Both the position numbers and the translations under genes were made by a program. Under the pieces are notes generated by a model. The model was given only the letters and a program-made list of their open reading frames with translations. It ran no database searches and was not told where the DNA came from. Below are positions 63,406 through 64,000 of a stretch of DNA of 64,000 nucleotides, one piece after another. Location of the stretch: positions 124,001-188,000 of the forward strand of contig JAGATC010000003.1 of assembly GCA_017621455.1 (NCBI GenBank), written 5' to 3'. Position 1 is the stretch's first letter, and every line of letters begins with the position of its first letter. The DNA comes from Alistipes sp. (GTDB lineage Bacteria > Bacteroidota > Bacteroidia > Bacteroidales > Rikenellaceae).

Positions 63406-63864
63406 TTATTTTAGAATGGTGCAAGGTGTCGAGCTATGTGCTATGCTATAATGTAATGACGAGAGTTGGCTTGAGTTGTCGAATGGGGCGAAGACAACTT
63501 CCGATGCGAGATCGGCAGTGAGCCAATTACGGGTTTGAGAGTTGGAGAACGATGGGCGTGAGTAGTCTCGGAATGATACGAACAATACCCTATTACTATC
63601 ATAAGCAGTTTGCAAGTGCGTTGGGATTTTTCGGTATAGTGAACGCCCCAGAGCGACCAAGACAGAACAGCCGTTGGCGAGCAAAATATCAAGCACAGCT
63701 CGCTCGATTGGAGAGTGAAAGCCGCTTATTACAATCTTATCAGTTTGAGCAATTTCGTGCGCCCACCGCTTGGCGAGGTCAAGAGCCTCAGGCGGTGCTG
63801 TGCGGGATGCGAAGAAGGCAACCAAATATCTATCCAACAACTCTTTGTTACCAGATAAGTCCAT
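63406..63864 (-). CDS. DprA/SMF-like Rossmann protein, mobile-element associated
   Basis: 152 aa. The core ISGFHSPIERAVLDILLANG, SVLVALGRSLYRKIP, and VLFVSFRDYSRPSFSNSQTRNWLTADLASEV (in parts) has the layout of DprA/LOG-type Rossmann folds, in which a conserved Arg/Asn stretch binds ssDNA or nucleotide. It is shorter than true DprA (about 300-370 aa) and lacks the C-terminal winged helix. Similar short proteins occur in Bacteroidota conjugative elements, but I cannot name one with certainty. Opposite strand to the integrase. Confidence 0.7.
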   Translation of the reverse strand: MDLSGNKELLDRYLVAFFASRTAPPEALDLAKRWAHEIAQTDKIVISGFHSPIERAVLDILLANGCSVLVALGRSLYRKIPTHLQTAYDSNRVLFVSFRDYSRPSFSNSQTRNWLTADLASEVVFAPFDNSSQLSSLHYSIAHSSTPCTILK

Positions 63865-64000
63865 AAAAAAGCGCAGGCTTCTGCATTAACTTACCCAACA
63901 TCGAGGCCTTGGCTGCCTACAAAACGAATAAGCAACACAGAAAACCCACGCAGGATGATATATAAGCACACACTGAGCCAATGTCAGTGGTGGATATATA
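63865..64000. other. Gene-free stretch at the window edge
   Basis: No supported gene. It holds a short hairpin GCAG/CTGC with a T-run on the minus strand immediately before the DprA-like start. It may continue into further mobile-element genes outside the window. Confidence 0.5.

Overview
The window is a chromosomal segment of a Bacteroidota bacterium, almost certainly order Bacteroidales. The evidence is the recurrent promoter -7 element TAnnTTTG about 7-35 nt upstream of genes, the near absence of Shine-Dalgarno sequences, and Bacteroidota-restricted families (BACON lipoproteins, DUF4919, DUF4252, DUF4491, DUF5683, HU-CCDC81/SPOR proteins, an Hc1-like histone). A probable cysteate synthase (sulfonolipid pathway) fits an Alistipes/Rikenellaceae-like organism, but this placement is inference.

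Layout. 1-7.3 kb: ffh, a clostripain-type lipoprotein protease, and a ligA-dapA-DUF4919 run on the minus strand, then a small acidic protein. 7.3-9.8 kb: feoAB fusion with a 46-aa Cys-rich partner. 10-15 kb: an Hc1-like histone and the strongly codon-biased serine operon serC-serA-DUF1015, with RNA-like hairpins in its leader and both intergenic gaps. A family of repeated structured elements flanks this operon, as tandem pairs directly after the histone stop codon and directly after the DUF1015 stop codon. 15-22.5 kb: yicC-gmk-nadD-DUF3109-M23 peptidase-putative 2-TM protein-GH20. 22.5-25.5 kb (minus): ECF sigma factor, anti-sigma-like protein, beta-barrel protein and two DUF4252 proteins. 25.5-30.6 kb: small conserved proteins, tRNA-Arg(CCG), a CI/S24-like regulator, lgt, an HU/SPOR protein, GtrA, DUF1295. 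30.6-34.5 kb: orphan PqqD and a heavy-metal cluster (His-rich membrane protein, TonB receptor, HMA/His-rich protein). 34.5-37.3 kb: BACON lipoprotein, VanX-like dipeptidase, zeta-toxin-like kinase overlapping a 54-aa ORF, tRNA-Arg(CCT). 37.6-45 kb: acyl-CoA synthetase, der, beta-barrel, phoH, pepD, diacylglycerol kinase. 45-48 kb (minus): cysteate synthase-manA-LuxR-type regulator. 48-55 kb: DUF4836-like protein, ABC transporter pair, GNAT, ABC-F, CPBP protease. 55-61 kb: parA-parB-DUF5683-mltD-mnmE.

61-64 kb: the left part of an integrated mobile element just downstream of mnmE. It holds a DNA-binding protein with four tandem excisionase-type winged helices, a tyrosine integrase, three 22-bp-period direct repeats at the integrase stop codon, and a DprA-like protein. 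Its right end is outside the window.

Functional links: SerA and SerC make O-phosphoserine. This feeds serine and, if the cysteate synthase call is right, cysteate and sulfonolipids. The most unusual material is the structured repeat family around the serine operon, the serine operon itself (an unusual SerA active site and a DGHHR-containing DUF1015), the zeta-kinase/small ORF pair, the His-rich regulator beside cysteate synthase, and the repeats of the mobile element.
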